The notes below the pieces were generated by a model that was given only the letters and a program-made list of their open reading frames with translations, was not told where the DNA came from and did no database searches. This document shows, in pieces, positions 1-7,939 of a stretch of DNA of 24,573 nt. The stretch's first letter is position 1. The number at the start of each line of letters is the position of its first letter. A program made the position numbers and the translations under genes. The DNA is from Candidatus Firestonebacteria bacterium RIFOXYA2_FULL_40_8. GTDB taxonomy: Bacteria; Oederibacteriota; D2-FULL-39-29. The stretch lies in assembly GCA_001778355.1 (NCBI GenBank), contig MFGS01000183.1, positions 1,208-25,780 on the forward strand. Direction: 5' to 3'.

Positions 1-924
1 CATATTTTTTGTTCCGCAGGATTTTAACACGACTCCCGCGCAAAGGAAAAGCAAAGTTTTAAAAATAGCGTGATTGACAATATGGAAGAGCGCTACGGAA
101 AGAGAAAAAACTGCAAGAAGAGGCAGCTGCATGCTCGCAAAAACCATATACCCGCCTACCCCGAGCATTATTATTCCCATGTTTTCGATACTGCTGTAAG
201 CGAGCATCTTTTTCAGATCTTTTTCCATAAGTGCATATAAAATACCGTATACGGAAGAGACGCCTGCAATTACCAGAACCAGATTCCCCCACCAGAGTTC
301 TCCTGCTCCGAGAATAAATATGCCGAATCTGATGAACCCATAAACTCCGAGTTTTATCATTGCTCCGGACATAATAGAAGAGATATGACTGGGAGCTTCC
401 GGATGCGCATAAGGGAGCCAAATATGAAAAGGCACCAGACCGGCTTTTGTACCAAAACCTATTAAAAAACACAGGAAAATAACTGTTTTAATATTAAGCG
501 GAAGATTTACACAGGCTGTCTTCATTATCATAAAATCAAAAGAACCCGCATACGAATACAGAATTAAAAATGCAGCCGTAATAAAAGCCGTACCGATATG
601 CGTCATTAAGACATAAATGAGTCCGGCGTTTACCGCCTTTTCTTCGTGAGAATCAAGGGTAACCAGAAAATAAGAAATGAGAGACATTGCTTCCCAGGCA
701 AGGAGAAAAAACAAAGTATTCGCGGAGAAGACAACAAGGAGCATAGATATTACAAAGAAGAACAAAAGAATTTGGGCAAAAGCTGTCCTGCCTCTTGAAT
801 ACAGACCTTTCATATAACCGGTCGAGTATAAAGCGGACGGTATAGAAACCAGCATTATTACAAACCCGAAGAAGATCGAAAGCGAGTCGAAGGAGAACTT
901 CCAATCAACCGACAGAAAATCCAA
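1..924 (-). CDS. hyfB: HyfB/HycC-like proton-conducting antiporter subunit, partial, N-terminus shortened
   Basis: This is a polytopic membrane protein of the Proton_antipo_M family (related to NuoL, NuoN, MrpA and MrpD) that would move H+ or Na+ through the membrane arm of a hydrogenase-4/formate-hydrogenlyase-like complex. The reading frame is open from 939 down to position 1, so the C-terminus lies outside the window. The stretch GFGTKAGLVPFHIWLPYAHP followed by EAPSHISSIMSGAMIKLGVYGF is the HyfB/HycC form of the motif, including the conserved Lys and His. An in-frame TAA at 940-942 blocks upstream extension. The first usable codon is TTG at 924, with GAAGGG four bases upstream. Family members normally have some 60-80 more residues (the first helices) before the segment matching residues 10-35 here, and no upstream frame encodes them. 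It is therefore either a 5'-truncated gene or one with a detached first part. Family assignment is firm; start and integrity are not. Confidence 0.75.
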   Translation of the reverse strand, partial: MDFLSVDWKFSFDSLSIFFGFVIMLVSIPSALYSTGYMKGLYSRGRTAFAQILLFFFVISMLLVVFSANTLFFLLAWEAMSLISYFLVTLDSHEEKAVNAGLIYVLMTHIGTAFITAAFLILYSYAGSFDFMIMKTACVNLPLNIKTVIFLCFLIGFGTKAGLVPFHIWLPYAHPEAPSHISSIMSGAMIKLGVYGFIRFGIFILGAGELWWGNLVLVIAGVSSVYGILYALMEKDLKKMLAYSSIENMGIIMLGVGGYMVFASMQLPLLAVFSLSVALFHIVNHAIFKTLLFLCAGVVLKSCGTKNM

Positions 925-1072
925 TAACCCTTCTTTCTTTTAGCAGGTGCAGTTTTTAAGGCATTTTGAAACAAAAAGTCCCTAATAGATGCGCCTTTCT
1001 AAAAATGAAATTCGTATCCGGAATAAATACATCTTTACTTTAGCACTGTAGGAGGAATTTTTCAAGAAAAAT

Positions 1073-1127
1073 GTAGTTGCCCAATTCATTGGGCACTTTA
1101 AAAATGCCTGATAAATCAGGCAACTAC
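1073..1127. repeat. BIME-like pair of inverted REP elements
   Basis: The segment begins GTAGTTGC and ends GCAACTAC, so the tetranucleotide GTAG heads both strands. Each half contains its own perfect hairpin: TGCCCAA/TTGGGCA at 1078-1095 and TGCCTGAT/ATCAGGCA at 1105-1122, separated by a short A/T-rich linker. GTAG followed by a hairpin is the hallmark of REP sequences mobilised by RAYT (TnpA-REP) transposases, and two in opposite orientation form a BIME. No RAYT gene lies in the window. It sits between recQ and the shortened antiporter gene. The structure is seen directly; the RAYT link is inferred. Confidence 0.75.
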
Positions 1128-1149
1128 CTTTTTGACACAATTTCGTTCG

Positions 1150-2973
1150 TTAGTAATGTGTTTTTTCTTTTTCTTCATATTCTCTTACCGCATTCAAAAA
1201 TATCTCCCCGTAATCCCGGAGTTTTGCTTCTCCAATCCCAAATATATTTCCCAAATCCTCTTTGTTTTTAGGTTTCTTCTCTGCTAATTCTTTCAGGGTT
1301 CTGTCCGAGCAGACAATATAGGCGGGCATATTTTTTTTATCGGCAAGCGCTCTTCTTAAAAGTTTTAAACTTTCGAAAAGCCCAAGCTCCATATTCGCGT
1401 AATCAGATTCCAGGGTGATCTTTTGTTTCTTTTTTATCTCCGCTTTTTTCTCTTTTTCGAGAATTCTGGTTAATTTCGGATTTACCTCACCTGAAAGAAC
1501 TTTCATGCCTTCATCGGTCACTGAAAGAGTTAAATACTCTCCGGACCTTCTCAAAAATCTTTGCGCGATTAATTGATCTATCATAGACCGAACCGCTCGT
1601 TTGGTCTCACCTTTTAACCTTCCGTAAAACGGAAGAGTATGATGCCCCCATTTTTCAATGCCCTCCGTAGTATTACCAACCAGAACATTGGAAACATGTT
1701 CCGCGCCAAACCGTTCGTCTACGCCAAAGACACCTTCGATTATACTCTTTGCAAATTTATCGGATTCAGGAAGAGTCCCCACTTCATCCAGACAAAAGTC
1801 ACAGGAGTTGCAGTTAGGTTTAGGATAACTCTGACCAAAGTATTCTGACAGGAAACGGTGCCTGCAGACCGGAACGGTACTGAAATTGTACATCTCCCCG
1901 AGTTTTCTATGCGCGCTCTGACCTGAAAAGGATTTCTGGAATATATACTCCCACGTCCTGTAATCGGCACCCGAGTAAAACATATAGCAATAAGAGGGCA
2001 GCCCGTCTCTTCCCGCTCTGCCGGTTTCCTGCTGATAATGCTCAACAGACTTAGGCATTGCAGCGTGAATGACAAAACGGATGTTAGATCTGTCGATCCC
2101 CATACCGAAGGCAATAGTTGCGACGATAATATTTACTTTTTCCGTGAGAAACTGTTCCTGATTTCTTTTTCTTTCTACATCAGGAAGTCCCGCATGGTAC
2201 GGAAGATTTATATATCCTTTTGCGTTTAAGGCCTCGGATATTTTATCTACATCCGCCCGTTTTAAGCAGTAAATTATCCCCGCTTCTTTTTCATGCAGTT
2301 TCAAAGTTTCAATTATTTGTTTGATACCGCCTTCTTCTCTTTCTGTCATCCTGAACGTAAGATTCGGTCTGTCTACTTTACCTACATATATATGCGGACT
2401 CTCCAGTTTTAACTGGGCCAGTATATCTTTTTTTACTTCTTCCGTTGCCGTGGCGGTAAAGGCATGTACCTTCACCCCGGGAAAAAGCCGTTTGATAGCG
2501 CTTAACTGCCGATACTCCGCCCTGAAATCATGCCCCCACTGACTGATACAATGCGCCTCATCAATAACAAAATACGGAACCTGCAGGGTTTTAAGTATCT
2601 CAAGCATCCAATCCGTCATAAGCCGTTCAGGTGATATATATAGAAGCTTGACCTTCCCAGAACGTATTTTTTCCGCAACTTCTCTGGCTTGAACCGCTGT
2701 AAGCGCAGAATTAAAATACTCTGCCTCTATCCCGATATCCTTTAAAAAATCAACCTGATCCTTCATGAGAGAAATTAAAGGTGAAATAACAACGGCAGTT
2801 CCCGGCAATATCATAGCAGGAACCTGAAAACAGACGGATTTTCCTCCTCCGGTCGGAAGTATAGTAAGCGTATCATTTGACTCCATAATGGACATAATCG
2901 CCTCTTCCTGAAACTCCCGGAAAGAGTCATACCCCCAGTATTTAGTCAAAACCTGAAGTATTTTATTTTTCAT
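1150..2973 (-). CDS. recQ: ATP-dependent DNA helicase RecQ
   Basis: This is a superfamily 2 3'-5' DNA helicase acting in recombination and replication-fork repair. Counted from an upstream TTG at 2991, the protein is 613 residues (E. coli RecQ is about 609). It shows Walker A TGGGKS (47-52), the DEAH box in FVIDEAHCISQWGHDFR (141-157), motif VI QETGRAGRDG (321-330), the zinc-binding cysteines of the RQC region (C376, C394, C397, C400) and an HRDC domain near residues 537-605. I prefer the ATG at 2973 (607 residues) because the six extra codons upstream contain a perfect TATAAT box. There is no Shine-Dalgarno before either start, and the -10 box ends six bases before the ATG, suggesting a leaderless mRNA. 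It appears monocistronic; the upstream operon ends about 110 bp away and the downstream gene is separated by a REP pair. Confidence 0.93.
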   Translation of the reverse strand: MKNKILQVLTKYWGYDSFREFQEEAIMSIMESNDTLTILPTGGGKSVCFQVPAMILPGTAVVISPLISLMKDQVDFLKDIGIEAEYFNSALTAVQAREVAEKIRSGKVKLLYISPERLMTDWMLEILKTLQVPYFVIDEAHCISQWGHDFRAEYRQLSAIKRLFPGVKVHAFTATATEEVKKDILAQLKLESPHIYVGKVDRPNLTFRMTEREEGGIKQIIETLKLHEKEAGIIYCLKRADVDKISEALNAKGYINLPYHAGLPDVERKRNQEQFLTEKVNIIVATIAFGMGIDRSNIRFVIHAAMPKSVEHYQQETGRAGRDGLPSYCYMFYSGADYRTWEYIFQKSFSGQSAHRKLGEMYNFSTVPVCRHRFLSEYFGQSYPKPNCNSCDFCLDEVGTLPESDKFAKSIIEGVFGVDERFGAEHVSNVLVGNTTEGIEKWGHHTLPFYGRLKGETKRAVRSMIDQLIAQRFLRRSGEYLTLSVTDEGMKVLSGEVNPKLTRILEKEKKAEIKKKQKITLESDYANMELGLFESLKLLRRALADKKNMPAYIVCSDRTLKELAEKKPKNKEDLGNIFGIGEAKLRDYGEIFLNAVREYEEKEKTHY

Positions 2974-2979
2974 AGGGTT

Positions 2980-2985
2980 ATTATA
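2980..2985 (-). promoter_or_regulatory. -10 box of a probable leaderless recQ promoter
   Basis: A perfect TATAAT lies exactly six bases upstream of the recQ ATG at 2973. Transcription normally starts about seven bases after the -10 box, which would put +1 on the start codon. I see no convincing -35 box at 17 +/- 1 bp, so this is weaker than the matching arrangement at the ECF sigma gene. Confidence 0.5.
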
Positions 2986-3039
2986 CAACAATATAGAAGA
3001 AATAGAAAGAAGGGTTGCTGTAAATTTTAAAATTTTCTT

Positions 3040-3055
3040 TTTAGTATATACTAAA
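3040..3055. promoter_or_regulatory. 16-bp perfect palindrome upstream of recQ
   Basis: TTTAGTATATACTAAA is a perfect palindrome in the short gap between the end of the metallopeptidase gene (3083) and the recQ start (2973), about 55 bp upstream of the proposed recQ -10 box. It could be an operator for a dimeric repressor. No matching second copy was found in the window, so its role is a guess. Confidence 0.35.
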
Positions 3056-3082
3056 CGAGCTGATAAAGACTCACATTTTTTC

Positions 3083-4018
3083 TTAAAGCTTTAAGGCTGG
3101 ATCAAGGTACTTTTCTTTTAATAACCAGTCTTTAAAGTCTTTATTAATCTCTTCCGTATTCTTTCCAAGTATTTTCTCGAATGTCTTCTCATTAAGATCC
3201 ATCTGTTTTTCACACTCTTCAATAAGAAAGGAAAGCTTTTGTTCTATCTTAACATATCTGAGTAATAACCCGAGGACCCATGTACCATTACTATGGTTAT
3301 TATTTGACGATTTTAGAATATTCCCTATCGATAAATCCCCGTAAATCTTTATTTGTTCGGCAATCACGTAAGAATAGAAGCTGAAAGTCTTACCATCTTT
3401 AGTCGTATAAGTAGGTGTTACAGTATTTAATGTAACACATTGCACCAACCCTTCATCCAAACTATATGGTAAATATTTTAAATTAAGCTTGTTCAAAAGA
3501 TGAACAAGTTCATGTGGACCGCTACCTGATGCAACATCAGCGCTGAAACCTATAAAAGAACAGAGAACTTCTTTTCCTTTAAAAATTCTGTTTCCATATA
3601 CATTAAAACCGTACATTCCTGTAGGTTCAATATTGATAACAGTCATACAAATATTCTTTAAATCTTCATAATTATTAGCATAGCACAAGATTACCCTGGA
3701 ATTCTCTTGATTAAGAGGTCTCTTGTATATACTTTTGTATTCTTCATTAATACCTTTTATGAATCCTTCCGATAACTCTTTAATTCTAACAATTTCTAAT
3801 GAATTACTTATCCAAATTTTACCGTCACTGTCTCTGGAAATATCTAGGCCAAGATACTTCATGTCTGCTTCACTTTTTATATATGAAATATCATCATATT
3901 TTTCATAAAAATCATCTCTGAGATTGATACACGAAACTTGAAAAACACAAAACAAGATGAAAACAAAAATAATTTTTATTCTTAAAGCATACTTATAAAC
4001 TCTAAGACCTTTAGTCAT
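3083..4018 (-). CDS. Secreted gluzincin-type metallopeptidase (peptidase MA-like), possible lipoprotein
   Basis: The protein has 311 residues. The ATG at 4018 is chosen because GGAGG lies about 10 bases upstream; the ATG three codons further up almost touches that ribosome site. A basic n-region, a hydrophobic core (residues 15-28) and a cysteine at residue 30 form a secretion signal; the lipobox (QVSC) is imperfect, so lipidation is possible but unsure. The motif PHELVHLLN gives a zinc site H169-E170-x-x-H173, and LDEG supplies a likely third ligand, E189, about 15 residues on. HEXXH plus an EG-type third ligand is the pattern of peptidase MA-like (PF13485) and related gluzincins. The substrate is unknown. 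It is the last gene of the PadR operon, 60 bp after the DUF4097 gene, so an envelope role is likely. The protease-family call is good; the exact subfamily is not settled. Confidence 0.7.
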   Translation of the reverse strand: MTKGLRVYKYALRIKIIFVFILFCVFQVSCINLRDDFYEKYDDISYIKSEADMKYLGLDISRDSDGKIWISNSLEIVRIKELSEGFIKGINEEYKSIYKRPLNQENSRVILCYANNYEDLKNICMTVINIEPTGMYGFNVYGNRIFKGKEVLCSFIGFSADVASGSGPHELVHLLNKLNLKYLPYSLDEGLVQCVTLNTVTPTYTTKDGKTFSFYSYVIAEQIKIYGDLSIGNILKSSNNNHSNGTWVLGLLLRYVKIEQKLSFLIEECEKQMDLNEKTFEKILGKNTEEINKDFKDWLLKEKYLDPALKL

Positions 4019-4078
4019 ATACAACATTCCTCCTATTGTAAATTTGTTATCCAACCTTTTGTAAACAGTATATTTTTA

Positions 4079-4822
4079 TTATTTCTTTTGATCATATAAA
4101 TCTATATTGCCATTGAAACTCTTAATATACAGTTTTTTGTTCCCTTTCCCGGTTTTACCGCCTAAAAATGTCCCCGACAAATCATTTACAGATAAACAAG
4201 CACTATGATTCTCTATTTTCCCATTAGCAATCTCTACTTGTACATCTGCATCCAAATTTGATGATAAAAATATTTCTATAGCGCCATTATGTGTTTCGAT
4301 ATTTACCTTATCATTGATTTCAGATAATATAACTTTTATACTGCCATTAGAAGTTTTTGCTTTCAAAATACTCTTTGTTTCTCCGATATCAATATTCCCG
4401 TTTAATGTAACCGCACTTATTGATCCATTTACACCGATAATATTTATATCCCCGTTTAAATTATTAACATCTTGAAGAGCAATATCATCAGGAATAGTTA
4501 TATTGTAATCAACCGAAACATTTGCGCTTTCTTTTACATAAATGGTCTTAATAACAATTTCATCTCCCTTTGATACCGTTACTTCTACTTTATTAAGTTC
4601 TTCTTTACCGGCATAAGTTTTCTTTACCGCATAAATGGTTATGTTACTTTCTTTGCTTCTACTAATATTTATATTGCCGTTAATATTACTTACCTTTACC
4701 CTGGCATTCTTCCCCGGTTTAACAAAATCAAAAAACTCTTCCTTTTTAAGCTCTCCATAGACAGACACAGTTTGAAGCCATACAACTGCAAAAGTTAAAG
4801 TTATTAAAATGTATTTTTTCAT
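4079..4822 (-). CDS. Secreted DUF4097 (adhesin-like beta-strand repeat) protein
   Basis: This is a 247-residue protein with a signal peptide (KKYILITLTFAVVWLQTVSVYG) followed by short repeats around an NG turn, such as NGNINI, NGDINI, NGSIKV, NGAIEI and NGNIDLY. Each repeat is a strand-turn-strand unit, and together they match the right-handed beta structure of DUF4097/putative adhesin domains. AGAAAGGA precedes the ATG at 4822. DUF4097 genes are often found beside HAAS-domain and PadR genes, as here: the HAAS-TM2 gene ends 52 bp upstream. The biochemical role of DUF4097 proteins is not established. It is probably periplasmic or at the outer face of the inner membrane, with no membrane anchor other than the cleaved signal. 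No truncation is evident. Confidence 0.8.
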   Translation of the reverse strand: MKKYILITLTFAVVWLQTVSVYGELKKEEFFDFVKPGKNARVKVSNINGNINISRSKESNITIYAVKKTYAGKEELNKVEVTVSKGDEIVIKTIYVKESANVSVDYNITIPDDIALQDVNNLNGDINIIGVNGSISAVTLNGNIDIGETKSILKAKTSNGSIKVILSEINDKVNIETHNGAIEIFLSSNLDADVQVEIANGKIENHSACLSVNDLSGTFLGGKTGKGNKKLYIKSFNGNIDLYDQKK

Positions 4823-4874
4823 TGTTTTTCCTTTCTTATGTGAAATATCTTAAACATTTTGACTTAATTTACGA

Positions 4875-6059
4875 TTACACCCAAATTATGATTTTCTTCT
4901 TATTATTATCTTTAAATTCTCCAAATAGTATTATTATCAGATCAATAAATGCTCCAACACCTAAAAATCCAATTGTGCATAACCAAAGAATTCCCGTTCC
5001 TATCTTACCGGCATAGAAACGATGCGCTCCAAACACTCCAAAAAAGAAACACAGTAACGTTGAAAGCAGTCTCTTTTTATCAGATAAATCATTACTTCCT
5101 ATTATTCTGCTTTCTTTTATATCGTTATTTACTTGTTCACGTTCTTGAAGAGAAGATCCCGGATCAATTGCTTGTTTTGCTTTACTGATAGGCTGTAATA
5201 AGAATAACCATCCTATTATCCATCCTATAGGCAGCATAAATATCGACTGGATTATTTCTAGTTTATATATATTTGGCTTATTGGTCCATCCCAAAGAAAA
5301 ACTCAATATGATAAAAATGGTATTCAATATTAAATAGATGGTAACAGAAGAATAAATATATGTTTTTCTTGCGTCCTCGACATATTCCGCAAGCTTATCA
5401 TTTTTATGAATTTTCAATATGTTTGACACTTCGCCAAGTACCTTCCAGTCAATTATTAAAGAAATTATTAAAACAGTTATTGACAATGGTAAAGTTGCAA
5501 TGGAAAATAAAGATATTTTTATTTCAAATATACTTGCGACACAAAGTATTGCCAGAAAACTTATCTGCATTATAGAAAGCACAATAATATTATTTGAATT
5601 TTTATTTTGCTTTAATCCCGACGATTTGAATATCACTACAAGGAATACAAGGTAAATAATGGTACAAAAATAAAAAGCAATAATTGGAATGTATAATCCT
5701 ACAACTCCTATCAGATAAGCAACCCATAATTTACTTAAGAAATTATAATATTTATTAGAATCTTCTATTGTTATATTAGTATCTTTAGATGTGTCTTTAA
5801 CACTGTTTTGTTTTCCTTCAGACAAACTAAAATATTCATTAATATATGCCTCGGGCGATCCCAGTTTTTCAAGAATATTTGCCATTTGAGCAGCTGAAAT
5901 TTCTTCATTAGGGCTTTCATTAATTGCTTCCTCAATATGCTCCCGTATGCTTTGCATTATCTCATTGGCCAGCGCAGGATCTTTACCTGCTAGAGTATCT
6001 TTTAACCTTTTTATATAATCGCTTTCTAATATCTGTGCTTCAGGAGCTCTTTGCTTCAT
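4875..6059 (-). CDS. HAAS-domain and TM2-domain membrane protein
   Basis: The protein has 394 residues. The ATG at 6059 is chosen over one six codons upstream because GGGAGGAAGG lies directly before it. Residues about 8-75 form a HAAS (DUF1700-like) domain, with IREHIEEAI and LGSPEAYINEYF as its typical segments; this cytoplasmic domain is generally encoded beside PadR regulators. Several hydrophobic helices follow. The C-terminal ~60 residues are a TM2 domain: a helix with FGVFGAHRFYAG, a turn, and GFLGVGAFIDLI. A HAAS module joined by membrane helices to a TM2 tail suggests a membrane sensor or stabiliser controlled by the neighbouring PadR protein. It is second in a four-gene operon, 19 bp after padR. 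Domains are clear; function is inferred from context only. Confidence 0.8.
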   Translation of the reverse strand: MKQRAPEAQILESDYIKRLKDTLAGKDPALANEIMQSIREHIEEAINESPNEEISAAQMANILEKLGSPEAYINEYFSLSEGKQNSVKDTSKDTNITIEDSNKYYNFLSKLWVAYLIGVVGLYIPIIAFYFCTIIYLVFLVVIFKSSGLKQNKNSNNIIVLSIMQISFLAILCVASIFEIKISLFSIATLPLSITVLIISLIIDWKVLGEVSNILKIHKNDKLAEYVEDARKTYIYSSVTIYLILNTIFIILSFSLGWTNKPNIYKLEIIQSIFMLPIGWIIGWLFLLQPISKAKQAIDPGSSLQEREQVNNDIKESRIIGSNDLSDKKRLLSTLLCFFFGVFGAHRFYAGKIGTGILWLCTIGFLGVGAFIDLIIILFGEFKDNNKKKIIIWV

Positions 6060-6078
6060 TTTCCTTCCTCCCTGCATT

Positions 6079-6411
6079 CTATTTTAACTTTGTAATAGTA
6101 TTTACGGAATTCGAGACTTCTTTCCACATATGATTTATTTCTTTTCTTTTATTTTTACCCTCTTCTGAAAGCTGATATTTCTTTCTTACCGGGCCGTACG
6201 GAGACTCTTCAAACGTAATAACAACCAAACCTTCCAGCTTTAATCGGCTAAGCAGCGGATAAATAGTCCCTTCAGTTGTTACAAATCCGGGAATGGATGT
6301 TAAATGCTTTACTAATTGATACCCATACATAGCTTCATTATCCAATAAATTCAAAATACAAAGCTCAAGAAGACCCCTTTTCACCTGTGACAACCAACTG
6401 CTATTTTCCAT
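6079..6411 (-). CDS. PadR-family transcriptional repressor
   Basis: This is a 110-residue winged-helix regulator of the short PadR type, consisting of the HTH domain plus one C-terminal helix. Recognisable segments are KRGLLELCILNLL, MYGYQLVKHL, GTIYPLLSRLKLEGLV (recognition region), GPVRKKYQLSEEGK (wing) and a terminal helix for dimerisation. The ATG at 6411 has AAGGAG four bases upstream; an in-frame GTG/ATG ten codons earlier would begin inside the operator and is rejected. It is the first gene of the operon running down to 3083 and lies just downstream of a palindrome overlapping its own promoter, so it most likely represses itself and the three envelope genes. The inducing ligand is unknown. 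Confidence 0.9.
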   Translation of the reverse strand: MENSSWLSQVKRGLLELCILNLLDNEAMYGYQLVKHLTSIPGFVTTEGTIYPLLSRLKLEGLVVITFEESPYGPVRKKYQLSEEGKNKRKEINHMWKEVSNSVNTITKLK

Positions 6412-6440
6412 GGTTCTCCTTAACACCCCACTACCTTGCA

Positions 6441-6469
6441 CTACCTATGTACATTGTACTACATGGTAG
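6441..6469. promoter_or_regulatory. Probable PadR operator
   Basis: A nested palindrome: outer arms CTACC/GGTAG, then ATGTA/TACAT half-sites, and a core GTACATTGTAC. PadR-family operators typically contain ATGT and ACAT half-sites separated by 8-10 bases, and here the spacing is 10. It covers the -10 element, so binding would block polymerase. Assignment to the adjacent padR product is inferred from location and half-site type. Confidence 0.75.
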
Positions 6470-6481
6470 CAACTCTGTCAA
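6453..6481 (-). promoter_or_regulatory. Consensus sigma-70 promoter of the padR operon
   Basis: On the minus strand TTGACA (6476-6481) is followed by a 17-bp spacer and TACAAT (6453-6458). This is close to ideal and lies 42 bp upstream of the padR start codon. The -10 box and most of the spacer lie within the palindrome at 6441-6469. Confidence 0.85.
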
Positions 6482-6530
6482 GAGTGATTTTTATTTTTCA
6501 ACCATATAAGCATCTACCCAGCGCCTAGTC

Positions 6531-6605
6531 CTCCAAAGTTAAGCTTTGGAGAGATCTCGTCCGCCTTAAGCGAGACCTCGCCAATTGGCGGGCCTAAAGG
6601 CGGAC
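6531..6605. repeat. Compound palindromic intergenic repeat
   Basis: It starts with an 8-bp inverted repeat CTCCAAAG/CTTTGGAG (6531-6551). A second, larger one follows, GTCCGCCTT/AAGGCGGAC (6559-6567 and 6597-6605), with CGCCAATTGGCG in its loop. Fragments recur elsewhere: the GCCTAAAGGCGGAC segment at 9695-9708, and CTCCAAAG at 9181 and 11529. It sits between the divergent padR and lipoprotein promoters and looks like a dispersed small mobile or REP-type repeat rather than a site specific to these genes. Confidence 0.55.
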
Positions 6606-6630
6606 ACCCAGAACCTGTCTTTTCTGCATA

Positions 6631-6659
6631 TAGACATAATACTAAACTCGTGTTATAAT
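6631..6659 (+). promoter_or_regulatory. Promoter of the lipoprotein/DUF4382 operon
   Basis: TAGACA (6631-6636), a 17-bp spacer and a perfect TATAAT (6654-6659) lie 34 bp upstream of the ATG at 6694. The spacing and -10 box are ideal, and the -35 box differs from consensus at one base. Confidence 0.75.
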
Positions 6660-6693
6660 TGATTTGTTAGTATAAATCCTAAGGAGGTTTCAA

Positions 6694-6834
6694 ATGAAAA
6701 AGAAAGGTGCTCTAGCGTTGTACGTGATTCTGTCTCTAGTATTACTTCATCTCATTCTAGTCACGGGATGCGGTAAAAATCCTATTCTGGGTGTTTTCGG
6801 GAGCAGCACTAGTGTCGGCGTAGGGAGGATGTAA
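6694..6834 (+). CDS. Small (46-residue) lipoprotein
   Basis: ATG at 6694 is preceded by TAAGGAGG at ideal spacing. The product starts MKKKGALALYVILSLVLLHL and reaches a good lipobox, LVTGC, with the lipidated cysteine at residue 26. Only about 20 residues of mature protein follow (GKNPILGVFGSSTSVGVGRM), glycine- and serine-rich and without a domain I recognise. The stop lies two bases before the DUF4382-like gene, and AGGGAGG near its end serves as that gene's ribosome site, so the two are co-translated. It is anchored to a membrane by its lipid; its function is unknown. Confidence 0.8.
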   Translation: MKKKGALALYVILSLVLLHLILVTGCGKNPILGVFGSSTSVGVGRM

Positions 6835-6836
6835 AT

Positions 6837-7871
6837 ATGACAGACAAACTTATAAAATTCTTTAAACGCTTAGTATTAATTCAGGTCGCCCTTCTGGCGC
6901 TGGTCGCAGGAGTCAGGTACCTTACTCCAAATCTTTACGCGTCAATATATAAAGCACATAGCGCCAACAAACCAGAATCCTTCATCGTAAAAGTAATTTC
7001 CATTAATTTTGTCAAAGAAGATAACTCCCAGGTAAATGTCTGGTCGGGAACCGAAGAAATAGATCTTATGACCCTAACCTCTCTTTCCGATGTACGCGCG
7101 TTTAATGTATCTGTACCAAGCGGAACTTACCGGCAATTCTCAATTCATTTTAGCAAAGATTATAAGATAAAAGGAAGCGTGACTATCGGCGGAAGCACTT
7201 ACTATACAAAAGCAGCCCACACCGGTTACTCTACCGCTCCTGCCGAACTTGAAACTCTGAATATCGCAGGTCAGACAATGGACGTACAGTCTTTCGCCAG
7301 AGATTTTAGTCCGCGTCTCACAGTCGGAAGCGGCGTTGCCCTAAGCAGCGTTAATATACTAATTGATGCCGAAGAGTTCCTTACTTATTGGGATGGCTCC
7401 AATAATGGCCCCAGCGGAATCTCAAGTGCAGGAATGTGCCTGCCAAGCTACTTGCCTGTAGGTATAGCCTTCAACGGAATGCCGACAAAACAGGTTTATA
7501 GATACTCCTCTACAGACGGTTTTTGCAGCGGCGAAGGACGTTTAACCATTCTTTTTGACGCAAGCGGAAATCCTATTTCAGGCAATGCCAGACCTAGATA
7601 TATTAACAGCGGGGACAATTTCAACCTTACCGGCTGGCTTATGGGCGGAACGGGTGCGGTAGAACTTGAATATCTGAAAAAAAATCAGGATGGTTCAATA
7701 TGGATCAAAATGTACGATACGATTGCTATGGCTTATCTCGGACAGACCCAGAACTCTGATTATAAGATGATAGAAAGTTTCCAGTTAACTGCCGTAGGAG
7801 CTTCACAAAACGGTACCTGGAAAAACGCCGCGGGTACGACAAGAACTTTCAGCGCAACGAGAATAGAGTAA
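6837..7871 (+). CDS. DUF4382-like envelope protein
   Basis: This is a 344-residue protein with one N-terminal hydrophobic segment (residues about 10-30, signal anchor or signal peptide), followed by a predicted extracytoplasmic region. Residues about 48-130 (VNVWSGTEEIDLMTLTSLSD, then VPSGTYRQFSIHF) fit the DUF4382 pattern, in which a W, a D-L pair and a PxGxY motif precede beta strands. The C-terminal half (residues about 190-340) is rich in G, S, N and T and looks like another beta domain I do not recognise. AGGGAGG at 6822-6828, inside the preceding lipoprotein gene, is the ribosome site. It lies between a lipoprotein and a beta-barrel gene, which suggests a periplasmic or surface role. 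Confidence 0.55.
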   Translation: MTDKLIKFFKRLVLIQVALLALVAGVRYLTPNLYASIYKAHSANKPESFIVKVISINFVKEDNSQVNVWSGTEEIDLMTLTSLSDVRAFNVSVPSGTYRQFSIHFSKDYKIKGSVTIGGSTYYTKAAHTGYSTAPAELETLNIAGQTMDVQSFARDFSPRLTVGSGVALSSVNILIDAEEFLTYWDGSNNGPSGISSAGMCLPSYLPVGIAFNGMPTKQVYRYSSTDGFCSGEGRLTILFDASGNPISGNARPRYINSGDNFNLTGWLMGGTGAVELEYLKKNQDGSIWIKMYDTIAMAYLGQTQNSDYKMIESFQLTAVGASQNGTWKNAAGTTRTFSATRIE

Positions 7872-7892
7872 AAATTTAACCCTCATCCTGAC

Positions 7893-7916
7893 CGTCTCCC
7901 TATTAAAAGGGAGACG
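7893..7916 (+). repeat. Intergenic hairpin
   Basis: CGTCTCCCT and AGGGAGACG form a 9-bp perfect stem with a 6-base loop between the DUF4382-like gene and the beta-barrel gene. No T-run follows, so it is not a classical terminator. It may stabilise the upstream mRNA end or be a REP-type repeat. Confidence 0.5.
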
Positions 7917-7939
7917 AAAGGCTGTGGAAAGGAGATTAA

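Noticed and set aside
59..904. Alternative minus-strand frames (137 and 83 residues) as genes
   Set aside because: They are shadows of the antiporter frame, which alone shows family motifs.
7893..7916. Hairpin as a terminator between the DUF4382-like and barrel genes
   Set aside because: No T-run follows on the plus strand, and spacing suggests one operon.
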